From Tetraselmis striata (taxonomy: Eukaryota; Chlorophyta; Chlorodendrophyceae; Chlorodendrales; Chlorodendraceae), in assembly GCA_006384855.1 (NCBI GenBank), contig VCJN01002033.1, positions 47,711 to 111,710 on the forward strand: DNA of 64,000 bases. The letters run 5' to 3'. The notes under the pieces were generated by a model that did no database searches, was not told the DNA's origin, and saw nothing but the letters and a program-made list of their open reading frames with translations. Shown one piece after another: positions 1 through 11,699 of the stretch. Within the stretch, counting starts at the first letter, position 1. Every line of letters starts with the position of its first letter. The translations under genes were made by a program, and so were the position numbers.

Positions 1-104
1 GGGCGCTCATCCCGCCGTTGAGCTGCAAGGGTGCATCTTGCGGCGGTCACCGAAAGGTGGCCTCGCAAGGCTCCTGCAGCTCCGACGAGCGGCGCCCCAC
101 GCCG

Positions 105-955
105 TCACTCGTGCTCACCTTCGCGGCCGCGTCCACGCCCGCCGCCACGTCCTCGCCCACGCCCGCGACCTGCAGCTGCAGCCGCTACTCGAGAAGTAGC
201 GGTCGCCTTGGCGCTGCTGGCAACGGTCGCCTCGAAGACACGACGCTCGTAGTCCCTCATGAGGTCCCCAAAAATCGCAGAACCCAAATGCTCCGAAGCA
301 GGCTGAAAATGCTGAGCTCGCAGCACGTCCAGAACACCTTGGTCACCGTGCACCCGCTTGATCTCATTCAGCTTCCGCAGGAAGGCTAGGCGAAAACGAA
401 ACGCCTTGTCGATGGCCTCGGCGTGATTCCAAGCTCTCGCGAGGTAGGGGGTGAAGTCCTGGTTAGTGGCGGGGACGTAAGGTAGCAGCTCGTCGAGCGC
501 CACGAAAAGTGCGGCCATGTGGGCCCCGAAACACGACATCCACAATTACTCCTCCTGGGCCGGCAGACGCCGGTCATCCTGCTTGAGGTACTCGTTCGTC
601 AGGTCGGTGCTCAAAGGGAAAGTCCAGGCACTCGGCTGACCGGTCGAACGGCCTCGTAACCAGACTCTGCTCTCTGCAGTAGCTCTGGCACCGCGAGGTA
701 ATCATCCTCGTCACTCACGGATTTTGCTCCGACACGGCCGCTATGGGCTAGCTCTAGCAAGTCGGGGCGCTCTGCGGCTCCCCCGCTGCCTGTCGGCTGT
801 CCCGCGAAGCGCTGCCCTGAGCCGGAGCCATGTGCCCCTTCTCCATCAACACGCTCACGAGCCGTCAATTGAGCTACGGCTGTAGCCAATGCACGCACAT
901 TTGCTTGCAACGACTTCAGCGTCGGCTCAACGACGGGTGCTTCTCCATCTGACAT
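105..955 (-). pseudogene. Decayed gag-like retrotransposon fragment
   Basis: Read on the minus strand from an ATG at 955, a segment beginning MSDGEAPVVEPTLKSLQ looks like the N-terminus of a gag-type protein (predicted coiled coil, then an acidic stretch). It stops near 611. Coding continues in another frame (LTNEYLKQDDRRLPAQEE, about 545-600) and then a third (about 545 down to 105), which has a helical block with LPYVPATNQDFTPYLARAW and ends in an RGRGRGRGG tail of the nucleic-acid-binding kind. At least two frameshifts or stops interrupt it and the window edge cuts it off, so no pol domain is visible. Gag is inferred from layout and tail, not from a diagnostic motif. Confidence 0.45.
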
Positions 956-1599
956 AGTAACGCACGGACGTACGGACGAGAATATCACACTCGGATGGCG
1001 AGCCGGGTGTGGTCTTGAACAACCTGGGGTGACCTTGCTCGCAACGGGTTACGAGACAGTTTTTACATCGCTGCGTGGAACGCAGCGAAAACTGGAAGAT
1101 GGCAGGCTCAGCTGTTCTGGCTGCTTTTATGTCTACTCGTGCTGCATGCAACAAGGGCGCAACAACAGTTACTAGTTCCCGTACCACTGAGCAGCACTTG
1201 TAGCTAAAAAGCGGTTAGGTCAAGGATGGAAACCCCATAAACTAGTTTAGATCATATATGTTACTGCTTCCACCCCGCAGTCGATGTAGAGGACCTTTCT
1301 GATTGCCTTTTATTTTGGTGATTTCCGATATCGCCTTATGCTGCTAGCTCATGTAAATATAATGGTATAATACAGGGTATCGGCGGCGCTGCCTCGTGCG
1401 CCCGCGGAGCTCTGCTATTGCGACTGCCGCACATACCATTGTAGCCGTAATCCTTACGTACGGGTAGTCGCTCGTCGCTCGAGGTAGTGCCTCATCAGCC
1501 AAATATGTTGTACAAGTAGACCCGTTGCAAGAGTGTGGAATCGAGAGTCGTAAGGGTCAATCGTAGTAGTCGCTATACATTGTAAAGCCATGCGTCCGC

Positions 1600-1810
1600 C
1601 GAACCAGCCGACCCGGGGCCCGGCGTCCATCGACGGACGGGCGGCGAGGCGGACGGGCGACGGTCGCCTGGCGTCCGGCGACGGACGAACGACGGCGTCC
1701 GGCGTCCAAGTATGGTCCACGCGACGGGCTCGACGCTTCGCGCCATGCCCGCCCCGTAGACGTGACGAAGTGACGAACGGCGACCACCGGCCCGACCGGC
1801 GGCGGCCGGG
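1600..1810 (+). repeat. GC-rich dispersed repeat, copy 1
   Basis: Contains GACCCGGGGCCCGGCGTCC, repeated CGACGGACG units and GCCCGCCCCGTAGACGTGACGA. The same blocks in the same order occur in reverse complement at about 24765-24935, inside an intron of the SNF2 helicase gene. Neither copy has a convincing open frame. The nature of the element is unknown. Confidence 0.7.
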
Positions 1811-2000
1811 CGACCGGTGCCCATTCGGGTACCGGGAGTCAGCATGTAAGCGCGGAGAATATTTTGGCCTGCGCGGAATTATGACGGAATCTATAGCGGA
1901 AACATGGTCTATATATAATAAACTATGTGAAACTGTTCCGAAAGTCGGCGAAAGACACACTCACGCACGCACGCGGAGACCTCGTGATTGATATAGTAGG

Positions 2001-2270
2001 ATGTCATTTATCAAGTTACATGAGCTAGCTGCAAAAGGCGATCAGGAAATCCCTTTCCTAGAAAAGGCAATAGGAAACGTCCACTTCCTACATAAATTGC
2101 GCGGTGGAAGCATCACCAGAAGAGGGTGCGGAATGAGCACGGGCAGACGCATCAGACTTGGCCGTCTGCACTCCGGCAGAGAGAATGCCGCCCAAGATAC
2201 CATGCACGCAATAAGCAGAGACTCGCGGCAACAACCCCTGCCGCGTGCGCGACATGTGACGGCGGAATTT
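2001..2270 (+). repeat. Dispersed repeat, copy 1 (pair at 46671-46920)
   Basis: About 250 bp that aligns in the same orientation with 46671-46920. Both copies share AAAAGGCGATCAGGAAATC, TAGGAAACGTCCACT, TTGGCCGTCTGCACTCCGGC and AACAACCCCTGCCGCGTGCG with scattered mismatches and short indels. Short frames through it do not hold in both copies, so I read it as a non-coding or decayed mobile-element piece. Confidence 0.75.
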
Positions 2271-3033
2271 GAATTTAAAATTTATTACAACGTGCTAGTT
2301 TGCTGCTCTCCAACGCCCAGACTGAGTTGCTCTTAGGGCATGCCATCTCTAACGGACCGTAGTAAGGAACACATATAGCGTAAATACAGCTCAGGCTTCC
2401 GGCCATCCTCTTTCGTTTCCAAGCCCCGCCTCCTTCCATCACGTGAACTGTTTTGCAATTTGTCATTGCGCCCTGTTTTGCAAAAGCTGGGCTATTTGAC
2501 CCTGTTCTGCTAATCAAGTCAGAACTGTACCCTGCTTTGCAATTTTCCCCTGTTATTTCATATATACGGTACACATCTGATAGATAATCCTACCATAATC
2601 CATCTTTTTTTTTGGTGCTTTCCTGATATCGCCTTCTGCTGCTAGTTCATGTAATTGTATAATACAGGTATATTGCACGACGATGCTGCTTTGCACCCTG
2701 CAGCACGATGAGCAATCATTATCACCAGTATGTATCGACTACATTATATATAGTCGCTACCTGTAGCGACTACATGTAGCGACGCCGGCTGATGGGAGCG
2801 ACCCTATGTATGTATATCACATGAATGGAGGGCGGCAGATGTCACGGCGGCCCGGCGGACAATATTGTCGTCGTACTCGCGCTTCCCACTATACAGGATA
2901 GCTCATGCACAGCTCAGACGCAGTGATGCAGAATTTGAAGGGGGACGTCGCATGCGCCGCAACGTCCTAGCACCTGGATACCGCCAGCATCGTTGGTTGA
3001 CGGCGAGGTGGTGCTAGTGCTGGCGCAGGCGCC

Positions 3034-4210
3034 ATGCAAAATAGTCAAAACGACGGAAACCCGCCTGCACGCCCAATCACTACGCAGGCAACTCTTCTGT
3101 CCGGGTCCCTTTCAGACTTGCAGCACACAGGAAATATAGCGATTGCACAGCATTTCACCTCCCCTATACTGGAATCAGATTTGATATCTGTTATCGCGCA
3201 GGCCTGTCCCGGAGAGTGGATAGGCTACCCGGGCGACGCGTCGCTGCAATCAGGGCGGCGCGGTGTCGTCCGGGCGGTCGATGCTATACCAGAGGTTGCG
3301 GCGCCTTCTAGGGGCTTTCTTCCGTTTTCTGCGCGCGAATCGATAACCTCAGATTCGACAGTCTGCAGGCCAACCGACTTCAGTTTAGTTCCAAACTGTG
3401 AGTACGCCAGTCACTCAATTCCTGTCGCGATGGAGGAGGAGTCCCAGTCCGGATGGCACCTGAACGGGAGACGAGAGCAGCAGTCCGACAGGTCAGTAAA
3501 CTTCAACCCATTTTTACGGAATTTCTTACCGGCTTATTCGGTAGTGGGGCTGGGACCTACGGAGGCCATTGCAACAGCTACTCACACGTCATACGACGCG
3601 ATACAAATTCCCAGGCCCCTTGTTCGTACATCACATCAGCCAGAGGAGAGCCGGCTCGTGAGGGCGCTACCTGACGAGCCACAGCGTGAATGGAGCGAGC
3701 ACTCTGCGAGAGACAGTCAGCACGAGACTCGCGTTTCTGACGATGCGACGAGAAAGCCCGTCGCTGGCAGTCGCAATAAGCGCTTGCGGCACGGCGCGCC
3801 TCAAGGGATGTGCCGCGTCGATAGCTGCAAGGCGCCTCTGGAGGACGCCAGCAAGTACAGCCGGCGTCGCAAGTATTGCTCGTCTTGCATGCGACTCGGT
3901 TCTGTGGTCTATGACGGCGTCGAGAGTCGATATTGCCAACAGTGCAGGTAAAATAAGCTTACCTCCGTCTCCGGGCGAATGGCCGGGAGTGTGTGTTCTT
4001 GCCGGGTCTGTGCCGTGGAATGCCGTCGTGACACTTTCAGTCAAGGTCGAGCAGCAAACATTGTGCTGGTCTCTAACAAGCCTCTGTTCCTGTGAACGCA
4101 GTACGATCCACCAGCTAGCGGACTTCAACGGCAACAATCGGTCTTGTCGCAAGTCCCTGTTAAGGCGCAATAATAAGCTTCGTCTCACGGGCTCCAAGCC
4201 TCACCGATAA
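3034..4210 (+). CDS. SBP-box transcription factor
   Basis: Spliced gene: exon 1 3034-3947, intron 3948-4101 (GT-AG, 154 bp), exon 2 4102-4210, giving 340 residues. The N-terminal 250 residues are low-complexity with no recognised domain. The C-terminus is an SBP (SQUAMOSA-promoter-binding protein) DNA-binding domain split by the intron. Zinc site 1 is C260, C265, C282, C285 and site 2 is C301, C304, H308, C320, with the family spacing (C-x4-C-x16-C-x2-C and C-x2-C-x3-H-x11-C). A basic patch, RKSLLRRNNKLR, follows as the usual nuclear-localisation segment, and the protein ends soon after. The fourth ligand of site 1 is Cys, where most SBP proteins have His. SBP proteins bind GTAC-core sites; the algal copper regulator CRR1 is one member. 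The target process here is unknown. No RNA evidence for the start; this ATG is the first in frame. Confidence 0.9.
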
Positions 4211-5092
4211 GTATTCCGGAGACTCGCCGTGACCGGACGAGATGTTTTTTTTTCTGTGCATTACAGAAGAAACATTGCAGCGATTTCTGCGGGCTACATG
4301 GCTGCTAGTGGAAGGCCCTCGTGGACGAGCGCAGCCTTGAACTGACGGGCCAGGATGCAGCCGGAGAAATGCACGATCTGATAGTAGTCCACAGGGAAGC
4401 CAAAAGCTTGATATATGATTTGCAGCAATTAAGGCCAGTGTTGTTTCTGGCCTGGGGTACTGATCAGGGTACATTCTTACACGTCTAATTTTTTCATGGT
4501 TTGGGGAATTTGAGCCCCTGTCATGTATTATTAGCCATTTGCCATCTCCGGGGGGCGTCGTGGCTTTGGCTGGAAAACGTGCAATCTTTCTCCAAACCAG
4601 CATGCATTGTGTGTATTCCATGAGCGATTGTGACAGTTGATTCAACAGACAAATCCTGCAAACACCCCCTATGGGTAACAGAGCTGTCGTTACGCAGTGA
4701 TGCACTCAAGGTCGGGGCAAAATCTGCATTGATAGGCGGCGGCTGTCAGGGTGAATTACCTATGCATTTTGGGGGAGAGAGAGGACCTGCTACACGCTCC
4801 GGCGCCCGAGTCGGCTGAGATGACATCAACTCATTCCATTGGGCATTTCTATATATAGAGGTCAATCCACTATGCAATAAAGTGACTGAAGCGGAAGGAT
4901 GTACTTGAACACGTGGCAGCGCTTTCAGGACACTCGCGCAGGCTGCTAGTTCAGCTCAGCTATCGCTATGTGCCCTGCAACTTGGAGATATCTCAGAAAG
5001 AAAGGGCATTGTCGCGCGTCAGGCGTAGAGGTTGAGAGATTGGCCAGCCACCCCTGACGGATGCAGGGCCGGGCGGTATGCTGCATCGAGAG
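4211..5092. other. Intergenic, no gene seen
   Basis: Lies between the convergent SBP gene (+) and ankyrin gene (-). Only short frames of shadow character. An A/T-rich stretch near 4835-4890 (TATATATAG, AATAAAGTG) could belong to 3' ends, but no poly(A) signal is certain. Confidence 0.5.
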
Positions 5093-6510
5093 CTATATGT
5101 CGAGGTCCAGGCTATCTAGCGTCCCGTCGCGCGCTGCCTGCGCAACTTGCGCCAGCGCCGGAGCCATGTCGCCCGCCAGGTCCAGGACCGTCTCCTCATC
5201 CTTGGTCTTTGCCTGCCGTAGCGTGTCGCATTTGTGAAAGCGCATCCATGCTGGACATGCAAATGGACACCCCGGGGTCGCGGTGGGGGGGGGGGGGGGG
5301 GGGGCTATCAACACCGTGCCGGATGGCTGCGCCGTATTCTTCCGACCGCTGACTTACCTGCAGGTCCGCTCCGCGAGCCACCAGCGTCAGTGCTACTTGC
5401 TTGTGCCCGCTCGCGGCTGCGCAGTGCGCTGCCGTCATGCCGGCTGCGTCAGCCGCGTCCAAGTTGGCCCGGCGCTCGAGTAACAGCGTCACCAGTGGCG
5501 TGTGGCCTGTCGCGCCAGGGATGTTGGAACAACGCTGCGGTTGGAGGTTGGGGATTCATGACGTGACACTGCCAGCCACTGCGCCTCTTGCCCTCATTTC
5601 CCATCTGCATTCTATCTCACCATCTGCGTTAGCAGGCATGCCCATACAGAGCTGTCAATTGGGACCACGGCAGTGGCAAACTTGGGTTGCTGCACCTTTA
5701 GTGGCGGCTCGAATCAGCGGCGTGCCACCGTTCCTGTCTGCGGCATTCACCGAAGCCTTTGCATCCAGCAGTAGCTTCGCAATGCTGAGCCTTCCCTTGC
5801 TGCACTGCGCCACGCGGCAACCATGGCAAGCTCAGTTGCGCTCTACTTGGGCAGGGGGGAGAGGTGGCTGGGTGGGTGCTGCTTGATAGATGCGTAGTTA
5901 TGGCTGAAAGAGAAGGCAGGTGCTGGTCAGTAAAGATTTAAGCTGAGGCCGGTGTAAGCGAGGACAGGGGGGGGGGGGGGGGGGGGGGGGCGGAGACCGC
6001 GTAGTGCAGCGCTGTGCAGCCGCTGCTGTTGCGTGCGTTGACCTCCGCGCCTGCGTCCAACAGCGTCATCACCACCGCCTCGTGGCCCGCGCTCACCGCA
6101 GACTGCAGCGGCGTCCAGCCCTACAGCACCGCCATCAGCAAATATGATCCCAGCCTCCCACCAACCTGAGCGCCCTCGCGCCCGAACTCTACCGCGGCTG
6201 GCAGCCTGAACTGCTCACATCCCTGCTGCCGCAAGCGCTTCACGCCGGGGCCTCGGGCTGTGCATGACGTTTCGCTCCGCGGTCGGCTGTGGCATAATAG
6301 TAACCGCACCTCTTCGTCGCTGGTGTTGCAGTCGGCGCCGCGGCCGAGCAGGAAATTCAGCACAGGGAGCGCGCCGCCGGCCGCGGCGTGGTGAGGCAGA
6401 CTGCGGCCGTCCTCATCGGGCCGCGCCAGCAGGCTGGCCAGCGCGCCCTCGCCTAGCTCCTCGAAGTGTGCCAGCCGCCCGCAGCGCGCCGCCTCCGCCG
6501 CCGCCTCCAT
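5093..6510 (-). CDS. Ankyrin-repeat protein
   Basis: Five exons in consistent phase: 6510-6310, 6120-5998, 5804-5696, 5506-5358, 5212-5093, total 233 residues. Start MEAAAEAARCGRLAHFEEL. The chain is a run of ankyrin repeats and little else. Hallmarks are GRSLPHHAAAGGALPVLNFL, GWTPLQSAVSAGHEAVVTLL, LHYACSKGRLSIAKLLLDA, GGTPLIRAATKGHTPLVTLL, MTAAHCAAASGHKQVALTL, and a last partial repeat with EETVLDLAG. Exon boundaries fall within repeats. Introns 2 and 4 contain long homopolymer tracts that read as C on the sense strand (forward 5967-5990 and about 5285-5305). Ankyrin proteins are scaffolds and the partner cannot be inferred. No signal peptide, membrane segment or catalytic domain is visible. 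Confidence 0.88.
5967..5990 (-). repeat. Homopolymer C tract (sense) just after a 5' splice site
   Basis: 24 G on the forward strand, so C on the sense strand of the ankyrin gene. It starts about 7 nt after the donor of intron 2. It is one of about thirty such tracts in the window. Confidence 0.9.
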
Positions 6511-7700
6511 TCTGCCGCTGGCAGCTGTGTGGTGGGTCTGCTCCGTTCCTGCCGTTCGCGTGCGTCAGGGCAGGGGTTGTCATGGACCAGGAAACTGATT
6601 TCAGGTGCTATTTTTTTTTCGGTCATCGATTTAGTCTTGACACAGCGCCGGTTCGCTACTGTGCTGCCTATTTCTGGTACAATGACATGGCGCATTATAG
6701 ATAGTCTGCTATGCACACGATCACGGGGCAGTATAAATCAAGTATCACGTCTCGCTGGGCCCTTCGCTATCCTTGTATACGTTCATCGATTCGCACACCC
6801 TGTACATTTTTTTATTCTATCTGTTGGGACAGTACCTCGTACAGTTCTGACGTGTGGTCCTCGGCCCGGTTCAGACGGGTATTCAAGCTCTACAATATCG
6901 GATAATAACATCCAAGTCCGATCGGCACCTTTTTCGAACTTGATATCTCAACACTATCAGTAATCCTTAGCGAGTCGTCGTAAATAGATATTTCGCACAT
7001 ATACTTCGTACATGAATCTTTACAGTACCTGATACTTATCGACGATTCGACGGAACAAGGGAAGTCGTTCGACGAATAAGTACAGGTGTCAGGACTAGGC
7101 TCCGAAACGTGCTGTGAAAAGGACGGAATGACATCGTCGTATGAGTACAGGTTACGATATTAATATTATTACTCGTAGCATATTCGAATATGCCATATAC
7201 GATATTTATTTATTTTTACATCATGGCTTATCACAGCTAACTACTGGGCCTCAAAAAGCTTCAAAGATTGCTGACACGCCAGGCCGCCAGGGCATGCGTA
7301 CGCTTAGGGTGCCATCATAGATCATCCCTAGGGGAAACTTAGGACCTAAGGCACCTCCGTGCCGGGTCGTACGGTCCCTGAGTCAGTCAGCGCCTACCCT
7401 GGAGGCGGGCCGCGGGGGGCAGGTCACATGCCGCGAAACCCGTTCAACACCACCATGTAACAAAGCAATTCAACCTACCTCGTGTCTTGGCCGCCCTGCA
7501 CGCGCCAGCCATAGGAAGAGGCAGCAAGCACCGCCTTAGGGAGGCTGTCGATGGCCGTCGTGGCGCGGGAGGTCGCTTTGGCGCGTCACCGCAGCCGTCA
7601 GTACTGGCGGCGGCGGGCCAGCCGGGCATGCCATCCGTACAGCCGCCGCCGCCACCACACCACAGCAAGCGACCCACCAACGTTCTGCCCGACATGAAAG
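6511..7700. other. Intergenic, no gene seen
   Basis: Mostly AT-richer sequence upstream of the ankyrin gene, with no conserved protein motif on either strand. The ankyrin promoter must lie just above 6510. A perfect TATA element was not identified. Confidence 0.5.
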
Positions 7701-7713
7701 TCTCATTACGAGC

Positions 7714-8646
7714 CTTCAGAACGCTGGTAAATCCTCTCGTGAGACGCTGAAGAATGCGAAGGAGGCGTGGAGGCTGGATAAGGCTATGTTGCTGGACGAG
7801 GCAACCGACGCGAGGCAGCAGCATAGTCGGGTTGTTGCACAGATGCGTACATAAATAAAGCAGCAAGGCGACTTACTCCGGAGCCACAGGCAGCGCTAGC
7901 AAGCAGTCTCACATATCAAGAATCACGCAGGTAACTTCGTACAAGAAGGGAAATAGAAGGTGTGTCCCGCTGCTGTGCCATTCAGATGCATGTATGCAAT
8001 AATATATGTCTATCATAGCATGCTCTGATATGATGTTAACCTTTGCTGTCATGATGTGCAGAGAGCCCGGGGTCCATACAAGACTCCCATACCTGTGTGG
8101 CATGCAAAGGAAACCGTCAAGGAGCATGAGATGAGCAGATGCATGCAGATTGGGATCGAGGAGTCAGAGGATGGCATGTCTGCAGTGGTCACTGTTTTTG
8201 AGGCAGCGCTCAGGAGAAGGCTTGAGCAGGTCCCGCTGGCAGCGCTGCCCGGGGACTTTGTCATCAGACTGCAGGTCCTGGCACATGCCACTATGATCTA
8301 CAAGAAGGGGGAGGTATAGATTACCGTGGTCGTGATCAAGGCAATCATAGAGCGCAGGAATGCATATGGGAAAGGGATGGATGGCTGGTCCATCAATAGC
8401 CCCAATTATAATTGCAATAAAGTGTGCTTGTATGAAGGTGCGATAATTGCATGTAATGCAGATTGTGGTTTGAAATTTGGTGGGCATCAATGCAACATTA
8501 CTTACAATTGCATTCCTGCTGCTATATCTATGTTTGGCAAGCGCGAAGGTGGTGATAGCTACACCGACTTTAGTGCCAAGGAGGGAGGCGTGATCTAGCA
8601 AGTCTGAAAGCTGCAGAGGGATGGCATTCAGCTGCGCGGCAAGTAG
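7714..8646 (+). CDS. Unrecognised spliced gene, 5' end unresolved
   Basis: Three segments join in phase: 7714 or upstream to 7830, 8062-8313, and 8617-8646, with GT donors after HSR and KKGE and CAG acceptors. The predicted tail is a charged helical protein: ETLKNAKEAWRLDKAMLLDE, then KETVKEHEMSRCMQIGIEES, ALRRRLEQVPLAALPGDF, and an end RDGIQLRGK followed by a stop at 8644-8646. I do not recognise the family. Upstream frames exist but no start is convincing, so the gene may begin before 7714. It could also be a captured fragment, because it borders repeat-rich DNA. Support is phase agreement and amino-acid character only. Confidence 0.35.
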
Positions 8647-9405
8647 TTCTCCGTGCTGCTGCGGCTTGGATCCGGGAGCATGGCTGCATCAGCAATTATT
8701 TTTGCCAGGGGGTGGAGCACAGTCACATCGCAGTCAAGGATGTAGCGAGGCGTCGCTGCAACAAGCACAAGAAGGGCGTAAGAGCAGGAAGTGGATCGTA
8801 ACGGGTAAGGCCGACACTGCAGGGAACATTCACGCCAAGGCCGATGCCGTGCTGGGGGTCCGGCTGGCACATATTCAGCGTCAGAGCATAGGGCGCAGCG
8901 GCGAAAGCAACCAGATAGCTAGATCTTTAATCAATACAAGTTTGCAGCACACCCATGTAATTCAAACATGATCCCATTCCATACTGCCCCATGCATAGTG
9001 CCGCACACATCATTGCAGCGATGCAGTCCCAGAGAGCGAGCGATCATAGGCAAAGCAAATGAATTACACGCCGGTCCTGTCCTGTGCCGCGGCACAAGCC
9101 AGGTCTATAGAATGGTCAAAAACTAGTTGACCGTCAATGTCTCTCACATTCCTGATCCTTTGCTGCACATGGTGCATGAAATGGTTTTCTATCGCATTCG
9201 CGCATGTTGGTGTTTCATGCCAGCGCGACTTGTCGTCCACACCAGGGCAAGTAGCCAGAAGCTCTATCTTTGCACCTCATACTTCAAACAGAGAGACAAC
9301 ACTGAGCATAACGATAACTTCCTGCCTAACCCACATCGCAACATGCTCATCCACACCACCCAGTCGCCGCTCAACAATGACGGGACAGGGACAGCCATAT
9401 CACCC
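8647..9405. other. Intergenic, nothing recognised
   Basis: Short frames on both strands, none with conserved features. No RNA gene or clear repeat seen. Confidence 0.45.
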
Positions 9406-9529
9406 TTAGGGAAGCATTTTATATTCCACCAAGTTGGTGGCTTGCCCTCCCCCCTCTAACCTTTGGAACTGGCACATATCCTCTAGGGCTGAAAATTCTT
9501 CAGTCCAGAAGGCAGTGCGCCTATTACCT

Positions 9530-9872
9530 CGGATCTGCCGTGTAGGGAAGTGCTTCCACCTGGAGTCCTCTGCGAAGGTCTGGTGGAAGGAGGAGTAGAG
9601 CATGGGCACCGTCCAGCGCGTCACTCCCAACGCGCTCGGCGCCCTCAACTTCCGGTGAATAACGTAGGCAAGCTCCGCTCTGCACGCCGCTCGTCGCTCA
9701 GGACGGTCCGGACACTTAGGGGGGTGTCGCAGGCAGTGCATCGGCCGTGCGCGGGGGGTAGGTCGCTGAGTCGCTCAGCGGCGCAACGCACGCATCGCCA
9801 AAAACCAGACATAATGCACCTGCACACAGCAACATATATGCACACACCACAGGTCACACAAGGGGTCGACAC
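9530..9872 (-). pseudogene. Coding-like remnant of unknown family
   Basis: On the minus strand one frame reads CRAELAYVIHRKLRAPSALG followed by TRWTVPMLYSSFHQTFAED and RWKHFPTRQIRG, ending at a possible GT donor (GAG|gtaata). An overlapping frame upstream has CVRCAAERLSDLPPAHGRC with paired cysteines. The composition resembles a transposase or similar mobile-element protein, but no diagnostic motif is present and the two parts are in different frames. Family unknown. Confidence 0.25.
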
Positions 9873-10309
9873 ATATTCTGACCGGCAGAAACTTTGATAT
9901 GGTTCTAAACTGCCGGATTCTGAAGTTTGACTAGGGCGGGTGCCGGATCGGGTCCATGGATCACTTTGACAGCGAGGGGAGGAGGGTCGCGGTTAGGCAG
10001 AAAGTCAAGTGCGCACTGTGACTCGCCCGCGCTCCCCTGACAAGCTTCGGCCGTGATCCGCCTGGATGATGGCGACAACCACCGTGGTGGCAGGCTTTAG
10101 TGTCCTCGAGACGGTGTGCCGGGCCTTGAGTGACCGGACCAAGTATGGTCGCCCCACGAGCGGCGGGCGTGGGCGGGGTGGTGATGGCCAACTGACTGTT
10201 CCGGGCGCGTCGCGTAAGCATAGTTACAGTTATGCGGGCCGCGGCGAGGGCTCTAATGTGCCGATACCGGTACCTGCAGTTAGCTGTGTATTAACATATG
10301 CGAACTTCA
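9873..10309. other. Intergenic, nothing recognised
   Basis: GC-rich, with no conserved coding or RNA signal seen. Confidence 0.4.
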
Positions 10310-11095
10310 AACAAAACTAACAGCAACCATGAAAGGTTGCCAGCAAAAGAGAGACATACGCCTGAAACCAAAGTCGAGCAGGAGGCCAGGGAGCCAAGAA
10401 CCAAGGGAGAGCCAAGGGAACCACGAAGTCGTCAAGGAACCAAAGGGACCACCGCCCCGGGGTATGCCATCAGCCGCGGCGAGGCGCTTGCAGCCAATGA
10501 CCCGGGCCATAGCAACACATGCCGACGAGCGACGCGACGCAGGCGCATGAGCACCATCACGTGCCGCGCGCGCGGCCGCGACCCCGCCAAGAACGTTTTT
10601 TGCATGTGCCATGTTGATGAGCAAGGAGAAACGGTGGCGCCACGTAGGCAAGAGCTGGCCGATTTTTTGGCCAGTGTGTGTGTGGCTAGCTTTTGCGAGC
10701 TCCACCCAAAAGGCCTCAACGTGCGGGGTTAGCGAGCCGAACTCGGAAACGGCGAAAGGAACAATGCGAACAAAGCGGCGGCGTTTCGGATACCCTCGTC
10801 ATACTTCTGGATTTTGTGGCGCTATGCAGCCCGCAATGCAGTCGTTGGATCCGAGCTTGACACACCGAGGATAGGGGCAATGGTGGTATCTACAGCAACC
10901 GTGTTCCCGCGGATACCACCACACACAAAAAGCCCAACATCGGCCGGCCGGCCGTCGCTGCCCTTCGGAAGAGAAACAAGCACCGACGGGTCCGTGAGGG
11001 TCTGGACATCCACGCCCAGGGGAGACTTCACGTCGTGGCAAACGTTAGAAAGGCCATGTGCCGCCCACTCGTGTGCGGCGTGATTGGAGTCGCCC
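10310..11095 (-). mobile_element. Reverse-transcriptase-type element remnant, C-terminal part, copy 1
   Basis: Aligns over about 800 bp, same orientation, with 44920-45830. Read on the minus strand, both copies encode pieces of the region that lies C-terminal to the reverse transcriptase in many non-LTR-like elements: LPKGSDG(R/L)PADVG, GGIRGNTVAVDTTIAP, SSSDPT(T/N)ALRAA, then KIQKYDEG. Next comes a helical block ending in KIGQLLPTWRHRFSLLINMA. Frameshifts break every frame. The outer end (AACTAACAGCAAC(C/T)ATGAA) is shared with a third, inverted copy at 49230-49385. Assignment rests on recalled pattern resemblance; no catalytic RT motif is in this copy. Confidence 0.5.
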
Positions 11096-11699
11096 CCAAA
11101 GCAACGTACGATATTACTATGGATAGAGCTACCTCGTGCGAGAGAAATATTTTTCTTGCAGGTGATACCAAAAATGATGAAATGAGGCTACGTAGCCTAG
11201 ACGCAGGAAGCTAGACATGCACATGCATATATAGCCGCGCGATCGATTTCGTACATGAATCGCTAGATTACCTGATACTTATTGGTGGAATTCCACGCGG
11301 GTCTACCCGGTGCATTTCAGGTTTGGCCGCTCCAGGTTCCATGACTACACAGACAACATGTCGCGCACTAGTGTCGAATTTCGGGCACTCAACATATCAA
11401 AGGGATAGGGCACTCAACATATATGGGAAAATAAGCGACCACATCGTCGCTACATGTAAGAGTATTCAAGTGGTAGTAGCTAGTAATGGCGCGATATACC
11501 TATAGTAGCGACCTATAGAGATGGACCTTAAGCGCTACCTATATACCTCGCGTACCGTGCTGCGCATGCAATGATAAGGACGCTACAACCGCCGGTACTA
11601 ATGACACCGTCGCGCCAACATATTCGACACAGGACAGTGATTTAAAATCCATATTAGTACTCGCGGCGTCGGGGGTTGGGTCGTCGTCGGGCTCGCATG
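11096..11699. other. Repeat-rich spacer
   Basis: AT-richer stretch with several TAGTCGC / GCGACTA-type motifs (11440-11530). No gene seen. Confidence 0.45.

Larger units (their letters stand above)
956..3033. other. Intergenic, dispersed repeats, no gene seen
   Basis: No convincing gene. The stretch holds two related blocks of about 95 bp (near 1305-1400 and 2607-2700; both read TGATATCGCCTT or a close variant, then a GCTGCTAG core and ATAATACAGG). It also holds a GC-rich dispersed repeat (1600-1810), a repeat shared with 46.7 kb (2001-2270), and palindromic TAGTCGCTA / TAGCGACTA motifs at 2750-2790. The SBP gene promoter must lie in the last few hundred bases, but no clear element was identified. 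Confidence 0.6.

Noticed and set aside
956-1290. LTR next to the gag-like fragment
   Set aside because: No second copy or primer-binding site could be identified in the window.
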